64,000 nt of DNA, from assembly GCF_028128615.1 (NCBI RefSeq), contig NZ_AMDP01000018.1:1-64000 (forward strand), read 5' to 3'. This DNA comes from Enterococcus sp. 5H (GTDB lineage: Bacteria; Bacillota; Bacilli; Lactobacillales; Enterococcaceae). Shown piece after piece: positions 6,651-16,491 of this stretch (the first letter of the stretch is position 1; every line of letters starts with the position of its first letter). The notes below the pieces were generated by a model. The model was not told the origin of the DNA. It saw nothing but the letters and a program-made list of their open reading frames with translations, and did no database searches. The translations under genes and the position numbers were made by a program.

Positions 6651-7326
6651 CTACTGCAGTCAAATAATTACTAAAAATTTAACACTAAAAGAAATTTTTC
6701 TAACGAAACGAATTTCAGATGAGCAACTTTGCTTACAATGTTTAAAAAAATTTCAAAAATTGTCTGAAAAAGAGTGTTGCTACGGATGTCAACGACCAGA
6801 AAAAGAAACGTATTGTCAGGATTGCTTAAGTTGGAAAAAAGCTTATCCAGATTATTTGTTTCATCATGAAACACTGTTTTCTTACAATCAAGCGATGCAA
6901 GAATGGTTTGAAGAATATAAATTTAAAGGAAATTACAACTTAAGGTTTAGTTTTGTTGAACCTTTACAACAGTATTTTAAAAATAAAAAACACTATTTAA
7001 TTATTCCAATGCCGATTTCTAAAGAAAGAATGAAAGTTAGGGGATTTAATCAAGTAGAAGGTTTACTGGAAGCAGCGGGAATTCCGTATGAACCTTATTT
7101 AATCCGAATCACTGACGGTGTCTCACAAGTTAAGAAAACCAGAAAAGAAAGATTAAATTTGGTTCAGCCATTTAGCTTAACTGAGATTGGACAACAAGCA
7201 ATCAAAGGACAAGAGATTCTTTTAGTGGATGATATTTATACAACGGGTCGAACAATTTTTCATGCAGCACAAGTTATCCTTGAGAATTCACCAGTAAAAC
7301 TGAATACGTTTTCCCTTGCAAGATAA
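6640..7326 (+). CDS. comFC: ComFC, phosphoribosyltransferase-like competence protein
   Basis: 228-residue partner of ComFA, required for efficient DNA uptake in Bacillus and Streptococcus. The N-terminal zinc-binding cysteine pairs CNYC, CLQC, CYGC and CQDC are followed by a type I phosphoribosyltransferase fold with the PRPP motif ILLVDDIYTTGRT near residues 193-205. Its start lies inside the end of comFA, indicating translational coupling. The gene is full length and ends 119 bp before the hpf region. Confidence 0.94.
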   Translation: MKCNYCSQIITKNLTLKEIFLTKRISDEQLCLQCLKKFQKLSEKECCYGCQRPEKETYCQDCLSWKKAYPDYLFHHETLFSYNQAMQEWFEEYKFKGNYNLRFSFVEPLQQYFKNKKHYLIIPMPISKERMKVRGFNQVEGLLEAAGIPYEPYLIRITDGVSQVKKTRKERLNLVQPFSLTEIGQQAIKGQEILLVDDIYTTGRTIFHAAQVILENSPVKLNTFSLAR

Positions 7327-7362
7327 AAGAACAGATAAAATGAAAATTAAACCGCAATTTTG

Positions 7363-7391
7363 TTGGCAAAAGTCAGATAGTTCGTTATAAT
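7363..7391 (+). promoter_or_regulatory. Promoter of hpf
   Basis: TTGGCA (7363-7368), 17-bp spacer, TATAAT (7386-7391). This gives hpf its own transcript, with a leader of about 65 nt. Confidence 0.7.
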
Positions 7392-7463
7392 AGATGTAAG
7401 AAGAAGAATAACAGAGTGGTCCTCTTATTCCTTCTTTAGTGGCAGATGAAAGGGGTAATCGTT

Positions 7464-8015
7464 ATGTTTAGATATAATGTGCGTGGAGAAAATATCGAAG
7501 TTACTGAAGCTATCCGAGACTATGTTGAGAAAAAAGTAGGTAAATTAGAACGTTATTTCAGTGATTCACCAGAAGCAACTGTTCACGTAAACCTAAAAGT
7601 CTATACTGAAAAAACAGCCAAAGTGGAGGTTACAATTCCACTACCATATTTAGTTTTACGGGCTGAAGAAACATCACCAGATTTATATGCAAGTGTTGAT
7701 TTAGTTGTAGACAAATTAGAACGACAAATTCGTAAATTTAAAACAAAAATCAATCGCAAATCTCGTGAAACGGGAATGAATACAGCAAAAGCAGCTATTT
7801 TCTTAAATGGTGAAGAAACACCTGATGAAACGCCAGAATTAGACATTGTTCGTACAAAACGTCTTTCATTGAAACCAATGGACAGTGAAGAGGCCGTTTT
7901 ACAAATGAACATGTTAGGACATAACTTCTTTATCTTTGAAGATTCAGAAACTAATGGAACAAGTATTGTTTATCGTCGTAAAGATGGTAAATATGGTTTA
8001 ATCGAGACTGACTAA
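7464..8015 (+). CDS. hpf: Long-form ribosome hibernation promoting factor
   Basis: Binds the decoding centre of the small subunit and, through its C-terminal domain, pairs 70S ribosomes into inactive 100S dimers in stationary phase. It is 183 residues: an S30AE domain at about 1-100 (MFRYNVRGENIEVTEAIRDYVEKK) and the dimerisation domain at about 128-182 (LKPMDSEEAVLQMNMLGHNFFIF). The length marks the long form typical of Firmicutes. The ATG at 7464 is chosen over the in-frame ATG at 7446 because the AAAGGGG ribosome site lies between them and family proteins start at MFRYN. Confidence 0.95.
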   Translation: MFRYNVRGENIEVTEAIRDYVEKKVGKLERYFSDSPEATVHVNLKVYTEKTAKVEVTIPLPYLVLRAEETSPDLYASVDLVVDKLERQIRKFKTKINRKSRETGMNTAKAAIFLNGEETPDETPELDIVRTKRLSLKPMDSEEAVLQMNMLGHNFFIFEDSETNGTSIVYRRKDGKYGLIETD

Positions 8016-8103
8016 AACTAATAATTTAGAAAAATTTCTTGATTCAAATGAATAATCATCAAATTGTTATCAGGATTTATTTTTCTTCAAAAATTCGAAG
8101 CTT

Positions 8104-8146
8104 AAGAGACTGTAGCAAGACGGGATTCGTTTTGAAGCAGTCTCTT
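8104..8146 (+). terminator. Candidate terminator after hpf
   Basis: AAGAGACTG (8104-8112) pairs perfectly with CAGTCTCTT (8138-8146) around a 25-nt loop; a short pyrimidine tract follows. Confidence 0.5.
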
Positions 8147-8306
8147 TCCCTTCCTATAGGGAATGTACATAAAAAATACGTAATAAATTGTTAATATTAA
8201 GATAAGTTATTTCATTTCTGCCCAACTAGTGATAAAATAAGAAGGATGATTGTGCATTTGGTACAAAAAAATAAATAGAGTTTAATTGAAAGGAACACAT
8301 AAAAAT

Positions 8307-10838
8307 ATGGCGAATTTTTTAAAAAAGATGATCGAAAATGATAAAAAGGAATTAAAACGCTTGGATGGCATTGCTACTCAAGTCGAAAGTCATGCTTCAG
8401 CAATTGCTGAATTAAATGATGAGCAATTACAAGGAAAAACAGAAGAATTTAAAGCTCGTTACCAAAAAGGAGAAACACTGGATAAATTATTGCCGGAAGC
8501 TTTCGCAGTTGTTCGTGAAGCTGCTAAACGAGTGTTGGGTTTGTACCCATACCATGTTCAATTAATGGGTGGGATTGTCTTACACGATGGTAACATTCCG
8601 GAAATGAGAACAGGTGAAGGTAAAACATTGACGGCTACAATGCCCGTTTATTTAAATGCTTTGACTGGTGAAGGTGTTCACGTTGTAACGGTTAATGAAT
8701 ATTTGGCAACACGTGACTCAAATGAAATGGGTGAGTTATACAATTTCTTAGGCTTGACTGTTGGCCTAAATATTAACTCAAAAACATCAGAAGAAAAACG
8801 TGAAGCGTATAACTGCGACATTACTTATAGTACAAATAATGAATTAGGTTTTGACTACTTACGAGATAATATGGTAGTTTACCGTAACCAAATGGTGCAA
8901 CGTCCATTGAACTATGCAATTGTGGATGAGGTCGATTCAATCTTAATTGATGAAGCTCGTACACCATTAATTATTTCTGGACAAGCTGAAAAATCAACAG
9001 CGCTATATACACGTACAGATAATTTTATTAAACGCTTAAAAGAAGAAGAAGACTATAAAATCGATGTTCAATCTAAAACAATTAGTTTAACTGAAGCTGG
9101 AATCGAAAAAGCAGAAGAAAACTTTGGATTAGAAAATCTTTATGATATTGAAAATACTGCATTGACTCACCATATGGATCAAGCTTTGCGTGCGAACTAT
9201 ATTATGATTCGTGATATTGACTATGTGGTTCAAGAAGGTAAAGTACTGATTGTAGACCAATTTACTGGTCGTATCATGGATGGTCGTCGTTATTCAGACG
9301 GACTTCATCAAGCAATTGAAGCCAAAGAAGGCGTTGAAATTGAAGATGAAACTAAAACAATGGCAACTATCACATTCCAGAACTATTTCCGTATGTATAA
9401 AAAATTAGCCGGAATGACTGGTACTGCTAAAACCGAAGAAGAAGAATTTCGTGAAATTTATAATATCCAAGTGTTCCAAATCCCAACAAACCGTCCAATT
9501 ATTCGTGATGACCGTGCTGATTTGCTTTATCCAACATTGCAAAGCAAATTTAAAGCTGTAGTTCAAGATATTAAAGAACGCTATCATAATGGACAGCCAG
9601 TTCTTGTTGGTACAGTAGCAGTTGAAACATCTGAATTGCTTTCAGAACTTCTAAATAAAGAAAAAGTTCCACATGAAGTTTTAAATGCGAAAAACCATTT
9701 TAAAGAGGCTGAAATTATCATGAATGCTGGTCAAAAAGGCGCAGTAACAATTGCAACCAACATGGCCGGTCGTGGTACTGATATTAAGCTTGGTCTTGGT
9801 GTTATTGAACTTGGTGGATTAGCTGTTATTGGTACAGAACGTCATGAGTCTCGTCGTATTGATAATCAGTTGCGCGGACGCGCTGGACGTCAAGGTGATG
9901 CTGGGGTTTCTCAATTCTATCTATCACTTGAAGATGACTTAATGAAACGTTTTGGATCTGAACGAATCAAGGCTTTCTTGGATCGTATGAATATTGAAGA
10001 AGCAGATGCTGTAATTCAAAGCAAAATGTTAACTAAACAAGTTGAATCTGCTCAAAAACGTGTTGAAGGAAATAACTATGATACACGTAAGAACGTATTA
10101 CAATACGATGATGTTATGCGTGAACAACGTGAAGTTATTTATGCCCAACGTCAAGAAGTAATCATGGAAGAAACTGAATTATCAGAAACACTACTAAATA
10201 TGGTAAAACGCACAATTTCACGTGTAGTTGACAGCCATACACAATTAGAAAAAGAAAACTGGAATCTTGAAGGAATTGTTGATTTTGCTGCTTCAACTTT
10301 AGTTCACGAAGACTCAATTTCTAAAGCCGATATCGAAGGTAAAACACCTGAAGAAATCAAAGATTATTTGATGAAACGCGGACAAGAAGTTTACGATGCA
10401 AAAGTTGAGCAATTAAATGGACCCGAACAAATTCTTGAGTTCCAAAAAGTTGTTATCTTACGTGTGGTTGATACAAAATGGACAGATCACATTGATGCAA
10501 TGGATCAATTACGTCAATCTGTTGGCTTACGTGCTTATGGACAAAATAATCCATTAGTTGAGTATCAAACAGAAGGCTATAATATGTTTGAGGAAATGGT
10601 CGGTGCAATTGAATATGAAGTAACACGTCTATTCATGAAATCGGAAATTCGTCAAAATGTTCAACGCGAGCAAGTAGCACAAGGTGAAGCGAGTCATCCA
10701 TCAGATGAAGATGAGTCTCAAAGTAATCCAACTGCTAAACAAAAACCAGTACATGTTGACAATAAAGTTGGACGCAATGATCCTTGTCCATGCGGCAGTG
10801 GTAAAAAATATAAAAACTGTCACGGCAAAGATATGTAA
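8307..10838 (+). CDS. secA: Preprotein translocase ATPase SecA
   Basis: Motor ATPase that pushes unfolded preproteins through SecYEG. 843 residues, standard length. Visible are Walker [11 protein letters not shown] (about 100), Walker [17 protein letters not shown], the preprotein cross-linking domain, the helicase motif GRAGRQGD, the two-helix finger region, and a C-terminal zinc site [14 protein letters not shown] for SecB/ribosome contact. The ATG at 8307 follows AAAGGAAC; an in-frame TTG at 8286 is rejected because family proteins begin at MANFLKK. It lies 77 bp before prfB, the usual Firmicutes neighbour. secG is also in this window. Confidence 0.97.
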   Translation: MANFLKKMIENDKKELKRLDGIATQVESHASAIAELNDEQLQGKTEEFKARYQKGETLDKLLPEAFAVVREAAKRVLGLYPYHVQLMGGIVLHDGNIPEMRTGEGKTLTATMPVYLNALTGEGVHVVTVNEYLATRDSNEMGELYNFLGLTVGLNINSKTSEEKREAYNCDITYSTNNELGFDYLRDNMVVYRNQMVQRPLNYAIVDEVDSILIDEARTPLIISGQAEKSTALYTRTDNFIKRLKEEEDYKIDVQSKTISLTEAGIEKAEENFGLENLYDIENTALTHHMDQALRANYIMIRDIDYVVQEGKVLIVDQFTGRIMDGRRYSDGLHQAIEAKEGVEIEDETKTMATITFQNYFRMYKKLAGMTGTAKTEEEEFREIYNIQVFQIPTNRPIIRDDRADLLYPTLQSKFKAVVQDIKERYHNGQPVLVGTVAVETSELLSELLNKEKVPHEVLNAKNHFKEAEIIMNAGQKGAVTIATNMAGRGTDIKLGLGVIELGGLAVIGTERHESRRIDNQLRGRAGRQGDAGVSQFYLSLEDDLMKRFGSERIKAFLDRMNIEEADAVIQSKMLTKQVESAQKRVEGNNYDTRKNVLQYDDVMREQREVIYAQRQEVIMEETELSETLLNMVKRTISRVVDSHTQLEKENWNLEGIVDFAASTLVHEDSISKADIEGKTPEEIKDYLMKRGQEVYDAKVEQLNGPEQILEFQKVVILRVVDTKWTDHIDAMDQLRQSVGLRAYGQNNPLVEYQTEGYNMFEEMVGAIEYEVTRLFMKSEIRQNVQREQVAQGEASHPSDEDESQSNPTAKQKPVHVDNKVGRNDPCPCGSGKKYKNCHGKDM

Positions 10839-10839
10839 T

Positions 10840-10882
10840 AACAAATCAAGGTGGGGCGCTCGTCTCACCTTCGTTTGTTGTC
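10840..10882 (+). terminator. Imperfect hairpin between secA and prfB
   Basis: AACAAATCAAGGTG pairs with CACCTTCGTTTGTT with two mismatches. No T-run follows, so it may attenuate transcription or protect the mRNA end rather than terminate. Confidence 0.4.
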
Positions 10883-10915
10883 CAATGAAGCAACAATTTG
10901 AAAGGATGAACATTC

Positions 10916-12017
10916 ATGGAAAATGCTGAAATTCGAACAATGCTGGATGAAATGAATCAAACAATTACAAGTTTCAGGGGGTCTCTTTGACTTAGACCAA
11001 TTAGAAGAAGATATCGCGGAAGCTGAAAATAGAATGGCTGAACCAGGCTTTTGGGATAATGCTGAAACAGCCCAGCAATTAATTAATGAAACGAATATTC
11101 ATAAAGAAAAATATCAACAATTTCATCAATTTTCAGATGAGTTGGAAGAATTAGAAATTATGAATGAAATGCAGCAAGAAGAATATGATGCTGATACGCA
11201 AACTGAATTAGAGGAGCGATTGGTAGCATTAAAAGAAAAGCTTAGTATCTATGAGCTTTCATTATTGTTGAATGAACCATACGATAAAAATAATGTTATT
11301 ATGGAACTCCATCCAGGCGCTGGCGGTACAGAATCGCAAGACTGGGGCAGTATGTTGCTGCGTATGTATACAAGATGGGCTGAAGGGCACGGGTTTCAAG
11401 TTGAAACACTAGATTATCAAGCAGGTGATGAGGCTGGAATTAAAAGTGTAACTTTGCTGATTAAAGGCTATAATGCTTATGGCTATTTAAAATCAGAAAA
11501 AGGTGTCCACCGTTTAGTTCGAATTTCTCCTTTTGATTCAGCTAAACGCCGTCATACATCTTTTTGTTCTGTTGATATTATGCCGGAATTAGATGAAAAT
11601 GTAGCGATTGACATTAATACGGATGATTTGAAAATCGATACTTATCGTGCAAGCGGTGCTGGAGGGCAACATATCAATAAAACAGAATCAGCTGTTCGAA
11701 TTACCCATTTACCAACAGGGACTGTCGTTGCTAGTCAAGCTCAACGTTCCCAACTTAAAAACCGTGAACAAGCCATGGGTATGCTAAAGGCGAAACTTTA
11801 TCAGCTAGAAATGGACAAAAAAGCCCAAGAAGCAGCATCGTTACGTGGTGAGCAGCTTGAAATTGGCTGGGGTTCACAAATTCGTTCTTACGTATTTCAT
11901 CCATATTCAATGGTTAAAGATCATCGAACGAATTACGAAACGGGTAATGTTCAAGCCGTGATGGATGGAGATTTAGATGGATTTATTGATGCTTATTTAA
12001 AGAAACAATTAAAATAA
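10916..12017 (+). CDS. prfB: Peptide chain release factor 2, +1 programmed frameshift
   Basis: Recognises UGA and UAA stop codons and triggers peptide release. Translation starts at the ATG at 10916 and meets an in-frame TGA at 10988-10990 after 24 codons; a +1 shift at CTT-TGA-C continues in the frame of 10989-12017, giving 366 residues. The stimulatory internal ribosome site AGGGGG (10976-10981) sits 3 bp before the CTT, exactly as in known prfB genes. The GAGGQH catalytic motif is present ([19 protein letters not shown]). Frameshifting is autoregulatory: low RF2 slows UGA termination and favours the shift. It is not a pseudogene. Confidence 0.96.
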
Positions 12018-12076
12018 GCAATTCATATAAATGAAACAAAATTGTAAACTGTTGAAAGAGCCTTGAAACAAAGTCA

Positions 12077-12085
12077 TGTTATAAT
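12077..12085 (+). promoter_or_regulatory. Extended -10 promoter of ftsEX
   Basis: TGTTATAAT (TGn plus a perfect -10) at 12077-12085, with no good -35 box. It lies 40 bp before ftsE. Confidence 0.55.
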
Positions 12086-12124
12086 GATTGATAGTCTAGA
12101 AAACAGAGATGGAGAGAATGCGCC

Positions 12125-12811
12125 ATGATTGAAATGAAAGATGTAATGAAAAAATATTCGAACGGCACCACTGCTATTCGGAATATTTCCGTAGAAATAA
12201 ACCAAGGTGAATTCGTTTATGTTGTTGGACCTTCAGGTGCCGGAAAATCGACATTCATTAAATTAATGTACAGAGAAGAAAAAGCAACTAAAGGTCGTTT
12301 GAAAGTTGCAAGTCATGATTTGATAAAAATAAAGAATTCTGAAGTACCTTACTTAAGAAGAGAAATTGGAATCGTCTTTCAGGATTATAAATTATTGACG
12401 AAAAAAACGGTTTATGAAAATGTTGCTTATGCCATGCAAGTTATTGGCCGTAAGCCAAGAGATATTAAAAAAAGAGTAATGGAAGTTCTTGATTTAGTTG
12501 GTTTAAAACATAAAGTCCGTGTTTTTCCAAGTGAATTATCTGGTGGGGAACAACAACGTGTATCAATTGCTCGTGCAATTGTAAATACACCAAAAGTTCT
12601 GATCGCAGATGAACCGACTGGAAACCTTGACCCGGAAAACTCATGGGAAATCATGAAACTTCTGGACCGTATTAATGCGCAAGGAACAACAGTTGTAATG
12701 GCAACACATAATAGTACGATTGTAAACACGATTCGTCATCGTGTAATTGCCATCGAAAATGGTCGGATTATTCGAGACCAAGCGGAAGGGGAATACGGCT
12801 ACGATGATTAG
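12125..12811 (+). CDS. ftsE: Cell division ATP-binding protein FtsE
   Basis: ABC-type ATPase that, with FtsX, transmits a signal across the membrane to activate peptidoglycan hydrolases (PcsB/CwlO type) during division. 228 residues with Walker A GPSGAGKST, Q-loop VFQDYKLL, ABC signature LSGGEQQR, Walker B VLIADEPTGNLD and the H-loop ATHN. The ATG follows GGAGAG by 8 bp. The stop codon lies within the start of ftsX (8-bp overlap), so the two subunits are made together. Confidence 0.96.
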   Translation: MIEMKDVMKKYSNGTTAIRNISVEINQGEFVYVVGPSGAGKSTFIKLMYREEKATKGRLKVASHDLIKIKNSEVPYLRREIGIVFQDYKLLTKKTVYENVAYAMQVIGRKPRDIKKRVMEVLDLVGLKHKVRVFPSELSGGEQQRVSIARAIVNTPKVLIADEPTGNLDPENSWEIMKLLDRINAQGTTVVMATHNSTIVNTIRHRVIAIENGRIIRDQAEGEYGYDD

Positions 12812-13688
12812 AACGTTTTTTACTCACGTCCTAGAAAGTATTAAAAGTTTAAAGCGTAACGGATGGATGACAGTTGCGTCAGCCAGTGCGGTTACAATTA
12901 CTTTAGTCCTTGTTGGGATCTTTATGGCGGTAATTTTCAATGCAACAAAATTAGCACAAGATATTGAAGAAAATGTTACTGTGTCAGTCTTTGTAGATAT
13001 TGGTACTACGCCAGAAGAAATGCAAACTTTAGAAAAAGAACTAAACAAACTTGATAATGTAGAAACAATTTCTTATTCAAATAAAGATCAACAATTAAAG
13101 AAAATCCAAAAACAAATGGGTGAAGCATGGAATCTGTTTGAAGGTGACAGCAACCCATTGTATGATGTATATTATGTAAGTGCAAAAGAACCTTCAGATA
13201 CGAAAGAAATCTCTGAAAAAGCTGGGAAATTACCGAATGTGTTTAAAGCAGATTACGGTGGTGTATCCTCAGATAAAATTTTCAGTATTGCAGCAAAAGT
13301 TAGAACTTGGGGATTAGGAGCAGCGATCTTACTATTGTTTGTGGCAGTCTTCTTGATTTCCAACACAATTCGTATTACAATCCTTTCACGCCAAAGAGAA
13401 ATTCAAATTATGCGATTAGTTGGTGCTAAAAATGGTTATATCCGTTGGCCTTTCTTTATTGAAGGTGCTTGGATTGGCTTGATTGGATCGATTATACCTA
13501 TTTTGCTGCTAACATTTGGGTATCAAAAATTCTATAGTTTATTTAACCCACAGTTACTACGTTCAAATTATTCATTGCTGAAACCTGATTCATTTATTTG
13601 GCAAATGGATATCTTAATGGTTGTTATTGGAATGACAATCGGTTCTTTAGGTTCGGTTATTTCAATGAGACGTTTCTTAAAAATTTAA
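12804..13688 (+). CDS. ftsX: Cell division ABC transporter permease FtsX
   Basis: Membrane partner of FtsE. 294 residues with four membrane segments: one near the N-terminus after MIRTFFTHVLESIKSLKRNGW, then a large extracellular loop (about 50-165) that contacts the hydrolase, and three at the C-terminal end. The start at 12804 (ATG inside the last codons of ftsE) gives the conserved family N-terminus; an upstream in-frame start at 12747 would lie deep inside ftsE and is rejected. Confidence 0.95.
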   Translation: MIRTFFTHVLESIKSLKRNGWMTVASASAVTITLVLVGIFMAVIFNATKLAQDIEENVTVSVFVDIGTTPEEMQTLEKELNKLDNVETISYSNKDQQLKKIQKQMGEAWNLFEGDSNPLYDVYYVSAKEPSDTKEISEKAGKLPNVFKADYGGVSSDKIFSIAAKVRTWGLGAAILLLFVAVFLISNTIRITILSRQREIQIMRLVGAKNGYIRWPFFIEGAWIGLIGSIIPILLLTFGYQKFYSLFNPQLLRSNYSLLKPDSFIWQMDILMVVIGMTIGSLGSVISMRRFLKI

Positions 13689-13733
13689 GTTTAAATACAA
13701 GTGCTGTTTTATACGAGCGTTTGTCTAAATTAC

Positions 13734-13773
13734 AATAGGGAGGTAAAACTAAAAATAGTTTTATCTCCCTATT
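13734..13773 (+). terminator. Terminator after ftsX
   Basis: AATAGGGAGG-TAAAACT (13734-13750) pairs with 13757-13773 over 17 positions with one G-U pair and a 6-nt loop, followed by TTCTTT. Confidence 0.8.
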
Positions 13774-13844
13774 TTCTTTACATATTTTCGTAAGTTGGTT
13801 ATGCTTTACAAGGGATAGGTGAATGAAGTGATTGGGGTGAACGA

Positions 13845-15293
13845 ATGAAATTTTTATATGAAAATGTATTTGTCATTATTTTTATAGCTAATATGCTATT
13901 ATCCTTGATTATTGTCTTTCGAGAACGCAAACAAACGGCACAAACATGGTCGTGGTTGCTGGTCTTGATGTTTATACCAGTTTTAGGATTTATTCTTTAC
14001 ATTTTCTTAGGACGGGGTATTTCTAAAGATAAGATTTTTGATATGAAAATGCAAGCTAAAATTGGGATGAATGCTGAAATAGAATCAGAAAAACAATCGT
14101 TATTGAGAGGGTTATTTCCGCATCCGCCAACAGGAGAAGTTGATCCTAAACAGCTAATCTATATGCTGACAGTTTTTGAAAGTTCGTTGTATACTACCAA
14201 TAATGAAGTTCTTTTATATACTGATGGGCGAGAAAAATTTGACGGCTTAATCGAAGATATTCGCCAAGCTGAGGATCATGTTCATATGGAATATTACATT
14301 TATCGTGGGGATACATTAGGTAAAGAAATTCGTCAAGAACTTATTAATGCAGTTAAGCGTGGCGTTAGAGTACGTCTTCTCTTAGATGCTTGGGGTTCAA
14401 CTCAAGTAAATATGAAATTTTTTGAAGAATTGAAAAGATTCGGCGGAGAAATTGCTTTTTTCTTCCCATTATTTGTCCCTTATTTAAACCCTAGAATTAA
14501 TTATCGCAATCATCGGAAAATAGTGGTGATTGATGGCAAAATTGGCTATACTGGCGGATTTAATGTTGGTGATGAGTATTTAGGCGGGGTTGAAAAATTT
14601 GGGTACTGGCGAGATAATCATTTGCGAATTCATGGTGAGGCTGTTTATAGTTTGCAGAATCGCTTCCTGATGGATTGGAATTCTCAGCATCGAAACGAAT
14701 TAAGTTATGATGCAGCCTATTTTCCTAAAATATCATCTGAAGGGAAAAAAGCCGTTCAAGTGGTGACTAGCGGCCCAGATTCAGAGCATGAACAAATTAA
14801 AATGACCTATTTAAAAATGATTTCAATTGCTAAAAAGGAAATTTTAATTCAAACGCCATATTATATACCGGATGCTTCTATTCACGAAGCACTAAAATTA
14901 GCGTTGTTATCCGGTGTTAAAGTTCGGATGCAAATCCCTAATAAACCAGACCATATCTTGGTTTATTGGGCGACCTATTCTTTTTCAGCAGAACTACTTG
15001 AATACGGTGCGATTATTGAAACCTATGAACATGGATTTATTCATGCTAAAACGATGATTATTGATGGCGGCATTGTGTCAGTTGGCTCAGCTAATATTGA
15101 TGTGCGTTCTTTCCGACTGGATTTTGAAGTAAACACTATTATTTACGATCAAGCTTTTTCAGAAGAAGTTAGAAATGCGTTTTATGAAGATTCCAAAGTT
15201 TCCGAGTTACTAACAGAAGAAAAATATCGTAATCGTGGTGTGATGATTAAGCTAAAAGAAGGATTAGCTCGTTTAATTTCACCATTATTGTAA
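13845..15293 (+). CDS. cls: Cardiolipin synthase
   Basis: Joins two phosphatidylglycerols into cardiolipin at the membrane. 482 residues: two N-terminal membrane helices (about 4-25 and 35-58), then two phospholipase-D domains, each with an HKD motif (HRKIVVIDG near 226 and HAKTMIIDG near 405). Cardiolipin synthase mutations are a known route to daptomycin resistance in enterococci, relevant because liaXYZ is also in this window. It stands alone between two terminators. Confidence 0.94.
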   Translation: MKFLYENVFVIIFIANMLLSLIIVFRERKQTAQTWSWLLVLMFIPVLGFILYIFLGRGISKDKIFDMKMQAKIGMNAEIESEKQSLLRGLFPHPPTGEVDPKQLIYMLTVFESSLYTTNNEVLLYTDGREKFDGLIEDIRQAEDHVHMEYYIYRGDTLGKEIRQELINAVKRGVRVRLLLDAWGSTQVNMKFFEELKRFGGEIAFFFPLFVPYLNPRINYRNHRKIVVIDGKIGYTGGFNVGDEYLGGVEKFGYWRDNHLRIHGEAVYSLQNRFLMDWNSQHRNELSYDAAYFPKISSEGKKAVQVVTSGPDSEHEQIKMTYLKMISIAKKEILIQTPYYIPDASIHEALKLALLSGVKVRMQIPNKPDHILVYWATYSFSAELLEYGAIIETYEHGFIHAKTMIIDGGIVSVGSANIDVRSFRLDFEVNTIIYDQAFSEEVRNAFYEDSKVSELLTEEKYRNRGVMIKLKEGLARLISPLL

Positions 15294-15313
15294 GCTAACA
15301 GGTAAAAAAAGCT

Positions 15314-15351
15314 AACTTATAATAGTACTTGAGGAAGTGCTTTTATAAGTT
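15314..15351 (+). terminator. Terminator after cls
   Basis: AACTTATAATAGTACTT (15314-15330) pairs with 15335-15351 with few mismatches around a GAGG loop, and TTTT follows. Confidence 0.75.
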
Positions 15352-15397
15352 TTTTGTTATTTTATTACAAAAAATGACTGCGATTCGAAACTTATAA

Positions 15398-15426
15398 TTT
15401 TCAAGAGAAAAAGTTAATGTTAAAAT
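15398..15426 (+). promoter_or_regulatory. Promoter of pstS
   Basis: TTTTCA (15398-15403), 17 bp, then TAAAAT (15421-15426) preceded by the TGT extension. No clear PhoP box array is seen immediately upstream. Confidence 0.5.
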
Positions 15427-15463
15427 GAATTGACAGAATTGAATTTGGAGGATTATCAGATAA

Positions 15464-16321
15464 ATGAAAAAGAAGATGCTATTATTTTTTACTCTAATCG
15501 GAATGCTTACTTTATCAGGATGTGCTAAATGGATTGATCGAGGTGAATCGATTACGGCGGTTGGTTCATCAGCGTTACAGCCTTTGGTTGAGACTGCAGC
15601 AGAAGAGTTCCAAAATCAAAATCCGGGACGTTTTATTAATGTTCAAGGTGGAGGTAGCGGAACAGGTTTAAGCCAGGTTCAATCAGGTGCAGTTGATATT
15701 GGTAATTCTGATTTATTCGCTGAAGAAAAGAATGGAATTGATGCAAGTAAACTAACCGATCACCGAGTTGCTGTAGTCGGTATTACACCAATCGTCAACA
15801 AGGGTGTGGGTGTAAATGATATTTCCATAGAAAATCTGAGAAAAATTTTCTTAGGTGAAATCAAAAATTGGAAAGAATTAGGCGGTAAAGATATCCCTAT
15901 CGTTCTATTGAACCGTGCATCAGGAAGTGGAACAAGAGCAACGTTTGAAAAATGGGTTCTGGATGGAAAAACAGCTATTCAAGCCCAAGAACAAGATTCA
16001 AGTGGAATGGTCCGGTCTATTGTGGCGGACACTCCAGGAGCAATCAGTTACACGGCTTTCTCATATGTGACAGATGAAGTGGCTACCTTAAGTATTGAAG
16101 GGGTAAAACCGACAGATGAGAATGTTATGACAAATAAATGGACTATTTGGTCTTATGAGCATATGTACACTTTAGGAACGCCGAAAGAGTTAACAAAAGA
16201 ATTTCTAGCGTTTATGTTATCAGATGAAGTTCAAAATGGAATTATTGGTCAGTTAGGCTATATTCCTGTTTCTAAAATGGAAGTTGAACGTGATTGGCAA
16301 GGAAACATTATCAAAGATTAG
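15464..16321 (+). CDS. pstS: Phosphate-binding lipoprotein PstS
   Basis: Extracellular phosphate receptor of the Pst ABC importer. 285 residues. The signal peptide ends in the lipobox LSGC with the lipidated Cys at 20. The mature part shows the phosphate-site motifs [24 protein letters not shown] and [13 protein letters not shown]. It is the first gene of pstS-C-A-B1-B2-phoU, but 170 bp carrying PhoP-like boxes separates it from pstC, so receptor and transporter may be expressed from separate as well as joint transcripts. Confidence 0.95.
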   Translation: MKKKMLLFFTLIGMLTLSGCAKWIDRGESITAVGSSALQPLVETAAEEFQNQNPGRFINVQGGGSGTGLSQVQSGAVDIGNSDLFAEEKNGIDASKLTDHRVAVVGITPIVNKGVGVNDISIENLRKIFLGEIKNWKELGGKDIPIVLLNRASGSGTRATFEKWVLDGKTAIQAQEQDSSGMVRSIVADTPGAISYTAFSYVTDEVATLSIEGVKPTDENVMTNKWTIWSYEHMYTLGTPKELTKEFLAFMLSDEVQNGIIGQLGYIPVSKMEVERDWQGNIIKD

Positions 16322-16324
16322 ACC

Positions 16325-16409
16325 TTTACACAAAATTTACAAACTTAACACAAGATTTACATGTTATTAAACACAAATTGATATTCAAAAGATACACTTA
16401 CGTTATTAT
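16325..16409 (+). promoter_or_regulatory. Candidate PhoP box array and promoter before pstC
   Basis: Four direct TT(A/T)ACA boxes at 16325, 16336, 16345 and 16356, plus a weaker TTAAACA at 16367, follow an approximately 11-bp rhythm. A TATTAT -10 element at 16404-16409 comes about 30 bp later with no proper -35. Tandem TTnACA boxes with helical spacing and a poor -35 are the Bacillus PhoP pattern, so phosphate-starvation activation of pstCAB-phoU is inferred. Confidence 0.55.
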
Positions 16410-16491
16410 GGAAAGTTGTGTGAAACAAAGCTATTTTAGCTGACGTTAAAAGTACGAAATCAACTTTTCGATTGTTTGAGGAGGAATTGCT

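Noticed and set aside
10916-11033. prfB as a pseudogene because of the in-frame TGA
   Set aside because: The AGGGGG-CTT-TGA-C context is the conserved programmed frameshift site.
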